A stretch of 64,000 nucleotides of DNA from Candidatus Melainabacteria bacterium (GTDB lineage Bacteria; Cyanobacteriota; Vampirovibrionia; Obscuribacterales; Obscuribacteraceae). The position numbers and the translations under genes were made by a program. The stretch spans positions 62,001-126,000 of the forward strand of contig JACRFZ010000078.1 of NCBI GenBank assembly GCA_016212515.1. The letters run 5' to 3'. The number at the start of each line of letters is the position of its first letter. Position 1 is the first letter of the stretch. A model generated the notes under the pieces. It saw only the letters and a program-made list of their open reading frames with translations. It had not been told where the DNA came from and made no database searches. Below, in pieces: positions 34,052 to 43,251 of this stretch.

Positions 34052-35692
34052 ATGATAGTTTTTTCCAGCCAGGACAAATTGCAACTCGCCTCGCCTGAGG
34101 CCGTTCAAGACGATGAGGCGGCAGCCATTGTGGCAGCCGTGCGCAGTTATATGCTCAGTGAGAGCGCACCGCCCGAGAAGAAAGCGGCGGCTCCCTCGCC
34201 CTGGGCTTTATCCAATCGTGGCTACGGTGCCCAAAGAAAAGGCTGGACTTCTCTTTCTCTTTCGCTCCTGCTGGCTATTTGCCTCCAGAGCGGGGTGCAG
34301 GCGCAGTCTGAAGATCTGAGCGGCACAAATCTTGCTCTGGCTCCCGCTTCGGCTCTGAAAAGCAGCCCCCCGCAAGGCGGCAAGAAAGTGAGAGTACTGG
34401 TTAAAGAAGGGAGCCGCATAGATCTCGAAATTCCAGATGGAGCCTCCATATACAGTCTGTCCGATGGTGTCAAACTTGGTACCATGGCCGCTTGCGGCAG
34501 TTTTTCCCTCTCCTTGAAGGGTACCGGTCAGATGTTGGCTTTGAAAGGTAAGGGCGAGTTCGACAAGTTCTCGAAAGCCGCACCTGTCCGGACCGTGGCT
34601 TTCTCACCACTGCCTGCGGGCGGCTCTGAAATGCTCTTACCCACGATCAAAGAAAAGCAGCTCATGCCAGATCTGACCGTGCCTTCCGAAGCAATGTCAG
34701 ATTCCCGCCAGGCTGAAGGCTTCGACCCCAGTCAGGGTTATCTGGTGGTCAGTGAGAACGGCGGATTAATCGGCGTGGGCAATCGTTTCTATCGCGGCGC
34801 CGTTCTGATCAAGTTGAATAAGCGTGCCAATGCGCCAATCCTCAGCGCCATCAATATTGTCGATCTGGAAGACTACTTGCTTTCGGTAGTACCGTCGGAA
34901 GTGCCCAGCAAGTGGCCCCAGGAAGTGCTGAAAGCCCAGGCCATAGCGGCTCGTTCTTATGCCGTCGCCAATTTGAATAAGCATAAGACCGAAGGCTACG
35001 ACGTTAAGGACACTGTGGATGATCAGGTCTATCTGGGCGTGCAGTCGGAAAGCGAAGAAACCAACCAGGCAGTGTCCGCCACCAACGGTCTAGTTCTCAA
35101 ACATAATCAAAATGTCATCAGCGCTTTCTTCCATAGCACTAGTGGTGGTACTACCGAACTGGCTGAAACGGTCTGGGGTAAAAGCTTGCCGTACTTGAAG
35201 TCGGTGGTGGATTATGACGATGAATCGCCTCATTTCAACTGGAAAAGAGAAGTTAAAGCCGATAAGTTGTCTTCCCTCTTCGGGGCCGCCCCCAGGTCGG
35301 CGCCCCTGGTTTCCGATGGCGCTCCCGTTCGGAAGGAGCGAGTTGTAGCCCTTCTGGTGGTAGACCGCCACGGGGGAGACGGCCGGCGCGTCAAGAACCT
35401 GCTGGTGGTAGGGGATGAGAGAATTCGGCTCCTTACCGGCAGCGAAGCCAGAAGGCTCTATAACCTTCCCAGCACACAGTTTTCGGTCTTTCAGAACGGC
35501 GATACCTATATTTTCAGCGGTCGCGGCTTTGGCCACGGTCTTGGTCTTTCGCAATGGGGAGCCAAGGCCCTAGCCGATAGAGGCTATAATGCAGGACAGA
35601 TTCTTTCGTATTACTATAAAGATGTGACGATTGAGTCTCTTGCGCCGAAGGAACTAAATGACGCAAGGGCGCTCCAAAACGGGGCGATTTAG
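34052..35692 (+). CDS. SpoIID/LytB-domain protein
   Basis: 546 residues. The first ~60 are charged and lack a signal; a single hydrophobic helix follows at about 68-85 (SLSLSLLLAICLQSGVQA). From about residue 250 comes the SpoIID domain: VDLEDYLLSVVPSEVPSKWP, EVLKAQAIAARSYAVAN, STSGGTTELAETVWG and RGFGHGLGLSQWGAKALA. SpoIID proteins are lytic transglycosylases that cut denuded glycan strands; non-sporulating bacteria use them in cell-wall turnover. The strong ribosome site supports this ATG, making a type II membrane protein, but a later start at the hydrophobic helix cannot be excluded. Confidence 0.85.
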   Translation: MIVFSSQDKLQLASPEAVQDDEAAAIVAAVRSYMLSESAPPEKKAAAPSPWALSNRGYGAQRKGWTSLSLSLLLAICLQSGVQAQSEDLSGTNLALAPASALKSSPPQGGKKVRVLVKEGSRIDLEIPDGASIYSLSDGVKLGTMAACGSFSLSLKGTGQMLALKGKGEFDKFSKAAPVRTVAFSPLPAGGSEMLLPTIKEKQLMPDLTVPSEAMSDSRQAEGFDPSQGYLVVSENGGLIGVGNRFYRGAVLIKLNKRANAPILSAINIVDLEDYLLSVVPSEVPSKWPQEVLKAQAIAARSYAVANLNKHKTEGYDVKDTVDDQVYLGVQSESEETNQAVSATNGLVLKHNQNVISAFFHSTSGGTTELAETVWGKSLPYLKSVVDYDDESPHFNWKREVKADKLSSLFGAAPRSAPLVSDGAPVRKERVVALLVVDRHGGDGRRVKNLLVVGDERIRLLTGSEARRLYNLPSTQFSVFQNGDTYIFSGRGFGHGLGLSQWGAKALADRGYNAGQILSYYYKDVTIESLAPKELNDARALQNGAI

Positions 35693-35713
35693 CGTTTTAG
35701 TGAGGTTATCTCG

Positions 35714-36868
35714 TTGTTCGAACAGTTCTTGTTTATCCTCTTGATGCTTGGCGTTCTGAGTGTCCTCATCATCGTGCACGAATGCGGTCACTATCTGGTG
35801 GCTCGCTTCTTCGGCTTTCAGACCCCGGTTTTCGGTATTGGTCTGCCCTTCGGTCCCCATGTGGTGGTGGGCCAGCGCTGGGGCACTGAGTTTCGCATCT
35901 ATGCCTGCCTCCTGGGGGGGTTTGTAGCAATTCCCGAATTGGGGGATGAAACCAATGCCGGAGCCTCTTCCGAGGCTTTCGGTGTCAACTTGAATCCTTT
36001 CAAGAAGTTCCCTATCTGGCAAAGAGCATTGGTGGCCGTGGCCGGTGTTACTTTTAATGTCATTTTTGCTTATTTTCTAATGGTAGTCATGCTCCTGGCC
36101 CTGGGGCGGCCGATTGACATGACCTATGTTCGTCAGCTCGATCCCGGCAATCCCATTGCCAGGGAGGCCGGCGTGCTTGCCAATGACGAAATCCTGGCTA
36201 TAGATAATCATCCCGTCACCAATGCCGAGGAAATCATTGCTTATCTTGGTTCCAAGAAATCTACCCAGGTGACATTGAACCTGCGCCGCGACGGACAACC
36301 GGTCAGTTTGACCATGACTACCAGCCCCAGAGGTAAGGTAGGTATGGTGCTCGATGCCAGGGCTACCCAGTACGAAAAGGTAGAGGGCAACTTCCTTGAT
36401 ATTTGTGTGTTGGGCGGTCAGGAACTGACCAATCGCACTCGTTTGATGGTGGTGAAGATAGTAGAGCTGGTGCAAAACCTGCTTCCCGATTTCGGGCCGA
36501 AGCAGCCGGGGGCAGCACCTAAAGCCAGTATCAAAGACTTACACGGTGTTCTGGCCGTGATCAAGATCGGTGCGGAGATGGCCAATGTGGACTGGCGCAC
36601 CCTCTTTATGTTCACCATTCTTATATCCATGGACCTGGCCATCGTCAACCTTTTACCCTGGCCGGCTCTGGATGGTGGTCACCTGGCCTTTATGCTGGTG
36701 GAAGCAATTCGCGGTAAACCCATCGAAGAAAGGGCCCACGGAGAGATGGTGCGCTGGGGCTTCCTCAGCTTAATCGCTCTTATGGTCATAGTTATGGTCA
36801 ATGACGTTTCCGCTCTCATGAGCGGGCAGCTCGACTTGAAACCCCAACTCAAACAGAAAGGCAAATAG
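35714..36868 (+). CDS. rseP: Site-2 intramembrane zinc metalloprotease (RseP family)
   Basis: 384 residues from TTG, which follows GAGG. The zinc site HECGH (His22, Glu23, His26) lies in the first membrane helix, and the third-ligand motif NLLPWPALDGGH lies in the penultimate one. One PDZ domain lies between, around residues 130-220 (AREAGVLANDEILAIDNHPV). M50B proteases cleave membrane-bound anti-sigma factors or signal-peptide remnants. The C-terminal helix is present, so the gene is complete. Confidence 0.93.
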   Translation: MFEQFLFILLMLGVLSVLIIVHECGHYLVARFFGFQTPVFGIGLPFGPHVVVGQRWGTEFRIYACLLGGFVAIPELGDETNAGASSEAFGVNLNPFKKFPIWQRALVAVAGVTFNVIFAYFLMVVMLLALGRPIDMTYVRQLDPGNPIAREAGVLANDEILAIDNHPVTNAEEIIAYLGSKKSTQVTLNLRRDGQPVSLTMTTSPRGKVGMVLDARATQYEKVEGNFLDICVLGGQELTNRTRLMVVKIVELVQNLLPDFGPKQPGAAPKASIKDLHGVLAVIKIGAEMANVDWRTLFMFTILISMDLAIVNLLPWPALDGGHLAFMLVEAIRGKPIEERAHGEMVRWGFLSLIALMVIVMVNDVSALMSGQLDLKPQLKQKGK

Positions 36869-36881
36869 GAGGGATAGGAAG

Positions 36882-37133
36882 ATGCCCAGTTATGATTACC
36901 GCTGCCAGGGATGCGACAGTAACTTCACCGTGGAACGCTCCATGACTGCTTCCACAGAAACCAGTTGCCCCCAGTGCCAGAGCGAGAAAGTATCGCGTAT
37001 CTGGAACATGAATTTCCGCACCGGCGGTTGCACCCCGGATGTCGGTCAGGGCACCACCAAGTCAAGCAGTTCTTCCGGTGGCGGCTGTGGCTCTTGCAGC
37101 AGCCATTCCTGCGGCTCCGGTTCCTGTCACTGA
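36882..37133 (+). CDS. FmdB-family zinc ribbon protein
   Basis: 83 residues. The N-terminal MPSYDYRCQGC and later CPQC give a four-Cys zinc ribbon (Cys8, 11, 29, 32), the pattern of FmdB-type putative regulators. The tail is a Gly/Ser/Cys/His-rich stretch (CGSCSSHSCGSGSCH) that could bind further metal. The gene is 13 bases after rseP and probably in the same transcript. Confidence 0.88.
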   Translation: MPSYDYRCQGCDSNFTVERSMTASTETSCPQCQSEKVSRIWNMNFRTGGCTPDVGQGTTKSSSSSGGGCGSCSSHSCGSGSCH

Positions 37134-37152
37134 AACTGAATTCAGAGGGTTT

Positions 37153-38040
37153 CTAACAGATTTCCGTGCTGCCGGCCGGCACTGATTTATCCAGTTGCAA
37201 TTGCTTATTGAGCGCTGCTTCCTCGTCTTTAGGCAAGAGAAAAGATTCTGAGGCGTTGGGGAAGTCTCCCGACTTCACATCGGCTGCATAGCTCGCTACG
37301 GCTTCCTGACAGACCGTGGAAAGATCGGCGTAGCGCCTGACAAAGCGCGGTAGGAAGTCGGTGAACTTGCCCAGAAGATCGTCGGTAACCAGGATCTGAC
37401 CGTCGCAAGCATTGCCTGCTCCAATACCAACAGTGGGAATGTTCAATTTTTCCGTCACCATTTTGGCCACGGCCGTTGGCACCATTTCCAGTACCACGGA
37501 AAAACATCCGGCCATCTCCAGAGCACGTGCATCATCGAGAAGCTTGATGGCTTCATCGGCTGAACGACCCTGCACCCTGGCTCCACCTAAACCATGTATG
37601 GCCTGGGGCGTGTAGCCCAGGTGACCCATCACCGGAATCCCCATTCCGACAAGTCTTTCTATTATTTCCAGATTGAGCCTGGTGGCTCCTTCCAACTTGA
37701 CGGCGTGGGCCTGGGCTTCTTTCACGAAACGGCCGGCGTTCATAATGGCCTGGGTAACATCCACCTGGTAGCTCATGAAGGGAAGATCGGCTACAACCAT
37801 GGCTGTGCTCACACCTCTGGTCACGGCTCTGGTGTGGTGCAGCATCTCCTCCATGGTCACGGCATGGGTGGTGCGGTGTCCGAGGGCTACCATAGCCAGG
37901 CTGTCACCGACCAGAATCAGGTCTACACCGGCTCGGTCAAGAATTTTAGCCATAGAATAATCGTAGGCGGTGAGAGCAACTATTTTGCGCCCGTCCTTCT
38001 TATATTTTTGCAGGGTGAGAGTAGATACGGCTTTAGACAT
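37153..38040 (-). CDS. panB: 3-methyl-2-oxobutanoate hydroxymethyltransferase
   Basis: 295 residues. Landmarks are ALTAYDYSMAKILDRAGVD, LVGDSLAMVALGH (Mg-binding region), VVADLPFMSY, GIPVMGHLGYTPQ, the catalytic Glu in VLEMVP, and TVGIGAGNACDGQILV. It makes ketopantoate, the first committed step to pantothenate and CoA. The start codon overlaps the stop of the upstream TPR gene by one base (TAATG). panC was not found in the window. Confidence 0.97.
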   Translation of the reverse strand: MSKAVSTLTLQKYKKDGRKIVALTAYDYSMAKILDRAGVDLILVGDSLAMVALGHRTTHAVTMEEMLHHTRAVTRGVSTAMVVADLPFMSYQVDVTQAIMNAGRFVKEAQAHAVKLEGATRLNLEIIERLVGMGIPVMGHLGYTPQAIHGLGGARVQGRSADEAIKLLDDARALEMAGCFSVVLEMVPTAVAKMVTEKLNIPTVGIGAGNACDGQILVTDDLLGKFTDFLPRFVRRYADLSTVCQEAVASYAADVKSGDFPNASESFLLPKDEEAALNKQLQLDKSVPAGSTEIC

Positions 38041-39521
38041 TAGTTCTTCCTGCTTGCGGCACTTCTAGCTCTTTCTCTGGCTTCTTCCTGCTGTAAAGAG
38101 ACTATGTGTTTGGGATCGTAGGGATACTTGCCGGCTAATTCATGGAAGCGCTTGTACCACCGGCCGGCTTCACTGCGCATATTTAGCTTTTCCAGAAGGT
38201 AAGCCATATTGTAATAGAGACCATCGTACTTAGGCTTCAAGTCTAATGCAGCTTGATACTTTTCTGAGGCTCCCCTCAGGTCTCCCTGGGCTTCCAGCAC
38301 AGCGCCCCAGTTTTGGAAGGCGACAAAGCACTTGGGATCAAGCTCGGCAGCTTTCGCGAAGCTCTGAGCGGCGCTATCTACCTCGCCGTGCTCGTAGTCG
38401 GCGATACCACTGGAGACCAGGGCTTTGATTTCCTCAGGATCGACTTCTTCCTTCTTCCGTCGGCTTCCACCGGAGCGAGCTAGCCTCGACAATTCCTGTA
38501 GATGGCGGGTGGTCTCCTTGTTGTTGGCAGTGAGGGAAGCGACTTCCTTGAACGAATCCATGGCGGCGACGTAGTCATCCAGAAGCTCTTCACATTTGCC
38601 CTGAAGCTGCTTCATCTTGATGCGATCTACCATCGGGTATTTCTTGCCCTCGTTGTAAACCGGACTGCAACGCTGGGCTTCCTTTACCTCAAAGAGAGCG
38701 CGATTGGGGTCGCCCCGCAAGTAACGCAGGCGACCCAGCTCGTAGTGAGCGGCAGAGAGCTTGCCGTCTCGTATCAGGGCTTTGCGATACTCGGCTTCGC
38801 CTTCATCAAGGTCGCCGTTGGCGCAGTGAATATTGCCGAGATGATAGTGAATCATCGGGTTGTTCGGCAGCAAATTAGCTGCCACAGTCAACTTATCCAG
38901 ACATTCGGCGATGTCGCCGCCGTCGCCTCGCTCGAACTTCTGATAGATAGCCAGACCCAGATCGCGCTGGGCATCAAAGTAATTGGGATCCAGTCTGGTG
39001 GCTGTGCGAAAAGAGGCGATGGCTGCGTCAAGGTCGCCTTTCTTCTGATAAATTAGACCGATGTTGTAATGGGCCTTCGGATAGCGGGCATTGACTCGAA
39101 TACATTCGGTGAACTGGCGCGCTGCTTCTTCCAGATCCCCTGATTTCATGAGCATAATGCCGTAATTATTGCGGCATTCAATGAAATTGGGATCAAGGGT
39201 GAGGGCGCTGCGAAACTGCAACTTGGCGTTGTAAGTGTCGTTCATCTCGCAGTAGGCCAGGGCCATCAGGTGACCAAGATTCTTATTGAAGTGATCAAGA
39301 GGCTGCGCCTGTTTGCAAAGATTGATGCAAGCAGAATAGTCTCTGGCGTTAAAAGCCTGAATGGCCCTTTGATAGATTACGCTGCCCTTGGCATGGCCTT
39401 CCTCGAAGCCAGGCGGAAGTTGTGCCCTGGCTGAGGACCATCCGGCTAAAAGCGTGGCTGATGCTAAAAGGCAAGCCAATGCAGTCTTCTGAGACTTTCT
39501 TTGAGAGAAATGAAATACCAT
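38040..39521 (-). CDS. Secreted TPR-repeat protein coupled to panB
   Basis: 493 residues from ATG (MVFHFSQRK), chosen because it directly begins a signal peptide (TALACLLASATLLAGWSSARA); a TTG eight codons upstream is also open. About ten TPR units follow, including NNYGIMLMKSGDLEEAARQF, YNIGLIYQKKGDLDAAIASF and AHYELGRLRYLRGDPNRALF. It probably scaffolds proteins outside the cytoplasm. The tight overlap with panB makes them an operon, though a functional link is not evident. Confidence 0.75.
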   Translation of the reverse strand: MVFHFSQRKSQKTALACLLASATLLAGWSSARAQLPPGFEEGHAKGSVIYQRAIQAFNARDYSACINLCKQAQPLDHFNKNLGHLMALAYCEMNDTYNAKLQFRSALTLDPNFIECRNNYGIMLMKSGDLEEAARQFTECIRVNARYPKAHYNIGLIYQKKGDLDAAIASFRTATRLDPNYFDAQRDLGLAIYQKFERGDGGDIAECLDKLTVAANLLPNNPMIHYHLGNIHCANGDLDEGEAEYRKALIRDGKLSAAHYELGRLRYLRGDPNRALFEVKEAQRCSPVYNEGKKYPMVDRIKMKQLQGKCEELLDDYVAAMDSFKEVASLTANNKETTRHLQELSRLARSGGSRRKKEEVDPEEIKALVSSGIADYEHGEVDSAAQSFAKAAELDPKCFVAFQNWGAVLEAQGDLRGASEKYQAALDLKPKYDGLYYNMAYLLEKLNMRSEAGRWYKRFHELAGKYPYDPKHIVSLQQEEARERARSAASRKN

Positions 39522-39626
39522 AGCCGAATCAATTAAGTGCCACAACAGCTACTTATGATAGCCCAATCTAAGACCGCTTGCCTGATCATAGAGATTCTTT
39601 CCAGGTGCCTGCTTCACTTTCAAAAC

Positions 39627-39738
39627 TGGGGCGCAAGCGAAATTCCGTCGAAAATCGCTCACTTATGAAAATTCGGGCTTAAATCCAACCAAAGGCAAGG
39701 TAATGAGCGAAATTATGGATAATTTCATTCACGCCCCA
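39627..39738. promoter_or_regulatory. Nested inverted-repeat element with an alternative hairpin
   Basis: Three inverted pairs nest in order: TGGGGCG (39627-39633)/CGCCCCA (39732-39738), GAAATT (39639-39644)/AATTTC (39721-39726), TCGCTCA (39655-39661)/TGAGCGA (39704-39710). The AATTTC strand can instead pair locally as GAAATTA-TGGA-TAATTTC (39709-39726), so two folds exclude each other. It lies in the leader of the TPR-panB unit. Confidence 0.4.
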
Positions 39739-39791
39739 ATTCCTGAAAAGAAAGGGGTGGACCTTGCCAAACCGGCTTATAATTGCTCGCC

Positions 39792-40034
39792 CTATTTTGC
39801 ATAAGATTCCAGGTAGCCACAGCCGGTGCAGCGATAAGTCGATACCAGGCGCATCTTATCCTGGTGAACGTCCAGCCATTCACCCACTTTCATGCCCAGA
39901 ACCCGAACCTCGGACTCCTTGGGGGCGCCGGGATACCAGCACGTCACTAGTAAGGTTGGATGGGCATACTCAGGCAGGAAGCCCTCTTCCATCGTCCCCT
40001 GGCATTTTGAACATTGTAATTCTGCTGGCATCAT
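39792..40034 (-). CDS. Small double-CxxC zinc ribbon protein
   Basis: 80 residues with CSKC near the start (Cys8, Cys11) and CTGC near the end (Cys69, Cys72), which together would bind one zinc. Between them are a Trp/Tyr-rich beta segment and GMKVGEWLDV. The arrangement resembles DUF6487-type putative zinc ribbons. No function is known. It follows the large HEIGH protein gene by 30 bases on the same strand. Confidence 0.75.
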   Translation of the reverse strand: MMPAELQCSKCQGTMEEGFLPEYAHPTLLVTCWYPGAPKESEVRVLGMKVGEWLDVHQDKMRLVSTYRCTGCGYLESYAK

Positions 40035-40064
40035 TCCACTTCCATTAATGGTTCACGGCATGCG

Positions 40065-43000
40065 CTATTTAGGCTGCGAATTCTCAGGCGTTACGGTCTC
40101 CGCCTGAGCGGTGGTGAGCATGTCGCGGCTGGCCTTTTGCATGAAGAGAATGTTCCGTAAAGTACTGTCTTTACCGGAAAGCCAGTCGGTCTTGCCCGTA
40201 GATTGCATGGGGGCAAAGGGCGGCTTGGGTGTCATGTCCATAACGGTGGCATTCTCTTTCGTCTTGTCATTGTCGCCCATGAGACGCTCAGCGGTTATAG
40301 CAGCTTCTGCTCCGCCGTAGATCGGTGCTCTCTGTCCGATATAGTCGCGAATGGCCGGATTGGCTCTGAGAATGCGGCTGGCCGCTTGCTTCGCTTCGCT
40401 GCCCAGGATACGACCACCTTCTACAAAAGAGCGAGGGGAGTTGAGTCTGATCGCTTGCAGGGAAGTCGGTCGCAAAGGCGAAATGTGCGGGTCATTGGCA
40501 TGGAACTGTGAACGCAGGAAGTCGGACATGCGGTTCACTTCCGCATTAGCTTTGACGGCGTCCATTCCGCCCGCCACCAGTTTAAGCGCCGCCGGCATGC
40601 CGGCGCCGAAGACCTGGTTGATGGTGTACTGATTGGTGTCGAAAGGTATTTCGCTTGGTTTCTTGCCTTTCAATACGGCGTCGGCCATCAGTTCGGCAAG
40701 AGTGTCCATCTTAGCCATATGATTCGGCAGATCCGGCAGTACATCACCGAAGGTCTTGCCCTGCAAGGCTGGTAGCGGTGTGTTCATCTGTGCCTTAATA
40801 AGTTCAGGCACAACCGCCTCTAACTCCTGGCGGGGAATGACGATGCGGTCGGTGGGTGCATCGATATTAGCGAAGACATAGTCACCGGGTCGGGAGGCTT
40901 CATGCCCATATCTTTCCAGGGCATCGGCATGATCCAGCACACGCCTGTCGCCGTTGGCCCGGGCGCGCATGGTTTCGGCTACAATTTTCGGTCTCAGGGC
41001 ATCGAAGGCGTGCACCTCGAAACCTAGCGGGTTTTCCACGGGGTCCACGAATTCCTTGCCGTAGACATTGCGGGTCTCGAGTTTGCCGCCCGATCTCAGT
41101 GATTGTAGGAGTATGCCAAGCGCCCCGCCGCCGTTATGACCGGTCCAGGCGGCTCCCCAGATGTCGGCTGTGTTCTCGTCTGCTTGTGCTTTGAAGATGT
41201 TCTCGTAGAGGTCGGCCTTGGTCATTTCACCGTGACCTGGAACTGCCACCTTCTCGGCGGCAATTTTGCCGGTTTCAGTACCGTAAAGCTTTCTCTCAAG
41301 GGCTAAAAGACCGTTCTTGACGGCGTCTTTAATGACCTGTTCGCGGATTGACTCGTCGAACTTGAGGATACCGCCGTACTGATCGTGTCCAATTTCATGA
41401 CCGTAGATACCGCTGGCGGTGACACTTCTGGTTCCCACCATGTTGCGCGGATAGAGCACGTGGTCCAGGGGCCAGACACCATCGATCTGACGCATGGTAT
41501 GCGGTCCGGCGCCGCCGTCGGCGGAGATGGAGAAGAGCGGTGGGTTCTTTGAGCGCAGGACGGTATCTGTATCGATGCCATGGCGCTTCATGTTGGCCAT
41601 AAGGGAGGAATGAATCTCTCGACCGAAGAGATTGAATTCGTGGGTCCAGCCGTTCACTTCCGAAAGACCCATGCCTATATGCTGGTTGGCGGCCATCCAG
41701 GCCCGGTTGAAGAGGGGATAAACGTGTTGGAGGTCAGCCTGTCCTTTGACCTGATTTCCGATCTGGACCATGGCGTTGCGCACGGCTATGTAGCCGGGAT
41801 CAAGAGGCTTGTAGCTGGGGGTGGTGGCGGCATGCATGGGACCAATCATCTGTCCGAGGGCATCCTGCACCATAACCGCTTCATCGGTCCAACCGGCCAT
41901 GTCCTGCTTGTTCATCTCAGCCAGTTTGCTGACTGTATTAACGTTCAGCTCTTGCTCAGCCTTCGTGACATATTTTCCGACGGCGGCGGTGGCTTCGGCC
42001 ACCACGGGCACATCGCCAGGTTTTGCCGCATCAGGCACCTTGGCGGCATCACCCGGCTCCTGTTTGGAACCAGGAACATGGTCTCCTTCTTCTCCTTTGA
42101 AATGGTCTCGGTTGTTTCCGACTATGTTTCTCGGTTCAGCGCCCTTACCGCTGCGCGAGGAAAGTAGCCTGGCAGCATCGTCGGAGGAAACCTTACGGGG
42201 ATCAAGTCCCAGTTCCATCAGGTCGAGCGTCTGGGAATAGCCGTGCGCTTTGCCGTCTGCGCCGGCGACTCCGTTCAAGTACATCTCCACCGACTTGTAG
42301 TTGGCGGCATGTTTGGCATGGGCATCGGCCATTCTGTGAATGGCTTCCGGTGTTACTTTGATTTCTTGCTCTTTGGGCGCCAGTCTATCAGCGGTTTTAG
42401 CAGTCCATGAATCAACCGGTCTGGCAATACGGTTAAGAGTGCGACCAACCAGATATTCATCGCTGCTGAAAAAATCTACTTTGGCATTTTCAAAAGCGGC
42501 ATAGCGGGCTGTTCCCAGCCGAGACTCAAGGAAGCGCCCCGTCATCTTCTCTGCTTTCAAGCCGACAACGCCACCAGCGGCGGTGTCCCAGGCGAACATC
42601 CCCAGACCGTTGCCGAGGTTGGTGGCTGCCTTGTCGAGGGTGTCCATGTCGGTGGCCGTGCCGGCCGTACTGATAGAATCGGCAAAGGGTCTGACCAGGT
42701 CACGAGCCATAGCACCGAGCATCACTGTTCCGACAACGGCTTTGCCGACGCCGGTTTTAGGCAGAGCGGCTTTCATCACCACACCGATACTGGCGGCAAT
42801 TCCCAATTTGGCAGCGGCATGAGCCGGATTGTGAATATCATGGACGACGGCGTTGATCACGCCTTCCGGCGCTCTCGCCAGACCGCGGCCTAGCACATAG
42901 GTCATCCTCTCGCTGGAGGAAGTCGGTGCAGCTTTCGGACCGGCCGCTACTTCGGCAACCTGCATTCCATTGAGGTCGGCATGTAGTCCGACTCTCAGTG

Positions 43001-43196
43001 CAGTTGGTGAACTCTCTTTGGGGGTGGCAGTTTCAACTTTGGCAGTTTGGGTTTCTGTTTTATTTGTCGGTGGACCGATTAATCCCGCTTCCAGTAGTCT
43101 CTGCGTGGCTTGCCGGGCTGTATCCTCCTTGTTCTCGCCGGCCTCTAATTGCCTCTTCGTTGGGGCGTTCTGCTCCAAAGGCTGTTCATTCACCAT
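40065..43196 (-). CDS. 1043-residue protein with HEIGH zinc-metalloprotease motif
   Basis: The ATG follows GAGG by seven bases. Regions: residues 1-100 polar and disordered-looking; 120-170 Gly/Ala-rich hydrophobic (VGKAVVGTVMLGAM), possibly membrane-inserting; about 170-350 helical; 360-410 low-complexity Pro/Asp/Lys; 420-900 a folded core. Here YGHEIGHDQYGG has the HExxH zinc motif (His600, Glu601, His604), and 70 residues later ADENTADIWG offers a Glu (E674) as third ligand, the gluzincin layout. There is no signal peptide. The family was not recognised. The function is likely proteolytic, but this is inferred from the motif alone. Confidence 0.75.
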   Translation of the reverse strand: MVNEQPLEQNAPTKRQLEAGENKEDTARQATQRLLEAGLIGPPTNKTETQTAKVETATPKESSPTALRVGLHADLNGMQVAEVAAGPKAAPTSSSERMTYVLGRGLARAPEGVINAVVHDIHNPAHAAAKLGIAASIGVVMKAALPKTGVGKAVVGTVMLGAMARDLVRPFADSISTAGTATDMDTLDKAATNLGNGLGMFAWDTAAGGVVGLKAEKMTGRFLESRLGTARYAAFENAKVDFFSSDEYLVGRTLNRIARPVDSWTAKTADRLAPKEQEIKVTPEAIHRMADAHAKHAANYKSVEMYLNGVAGADGKAHGYSQTLDLMELGLDPRKVSSDDAARLLSSRSGKGAEPRNIVGNNRDHFKGEEGDHVPGSKQEPGDAAKVPDAAKPGDVPVVAEATAAVGKYVTKAEQELNVNTVSKLAEMNKQDMAGWTDEAVMVQDALGQMIGPMHAATTPSYKPLDPGYIAVRNAMVQIGNQVKGQADLQHVYPLFNRAWMAANQHIGMGLSEVNGWTHEFNLFGREIHSSLMANMKRHGIDTDTVLRSKNPPLFSISADGGAGPHTMRQIDGVWPLDHVLYPRNMVGTRSVTASGIYGHEIGHDQYGGILKFDESIREQVIKDAVKNGLLALERKLYGTETGKIAAEKVAVPGHGEMTKADLYENIFKAQADENTADIWGAAWTGHNGGGALGILLQSLRSGGKLETRNVYGKEFVDPVENPLGFEVHAFDALRPKIVAETMRARANGDRRVLDHADALERYGHEASRPGDYVFANIDAPTDRIVIPRQELEAVVPELIKAQMNTPLPALQGKTFGDVLPDLPNHMAKMDTLAELMADAVLKGKKPSEIPFDTNQYTINQVFGAGMPAALKLVAGGMDAVKANAEVNRMSDFLRSQFHANDPHISPLRPTSLQAIRLNSPRSFVEGGRILGSEAKQAASRILRANPAIRDYIGQRAPIYGGAEAAITAERLMGDNDKTKENATVMDMTPKPPFAPMQSTGKTDWLSGKDSTLRNILFMQKASRDMLTTAQAETVTPENSQPK

Positions 43197-43251
43197 GGGC
43201 TAATCCTCAGTCTCCGTGTCATGCGCCGACTTGGACAGGCGAAAGCCGCAA

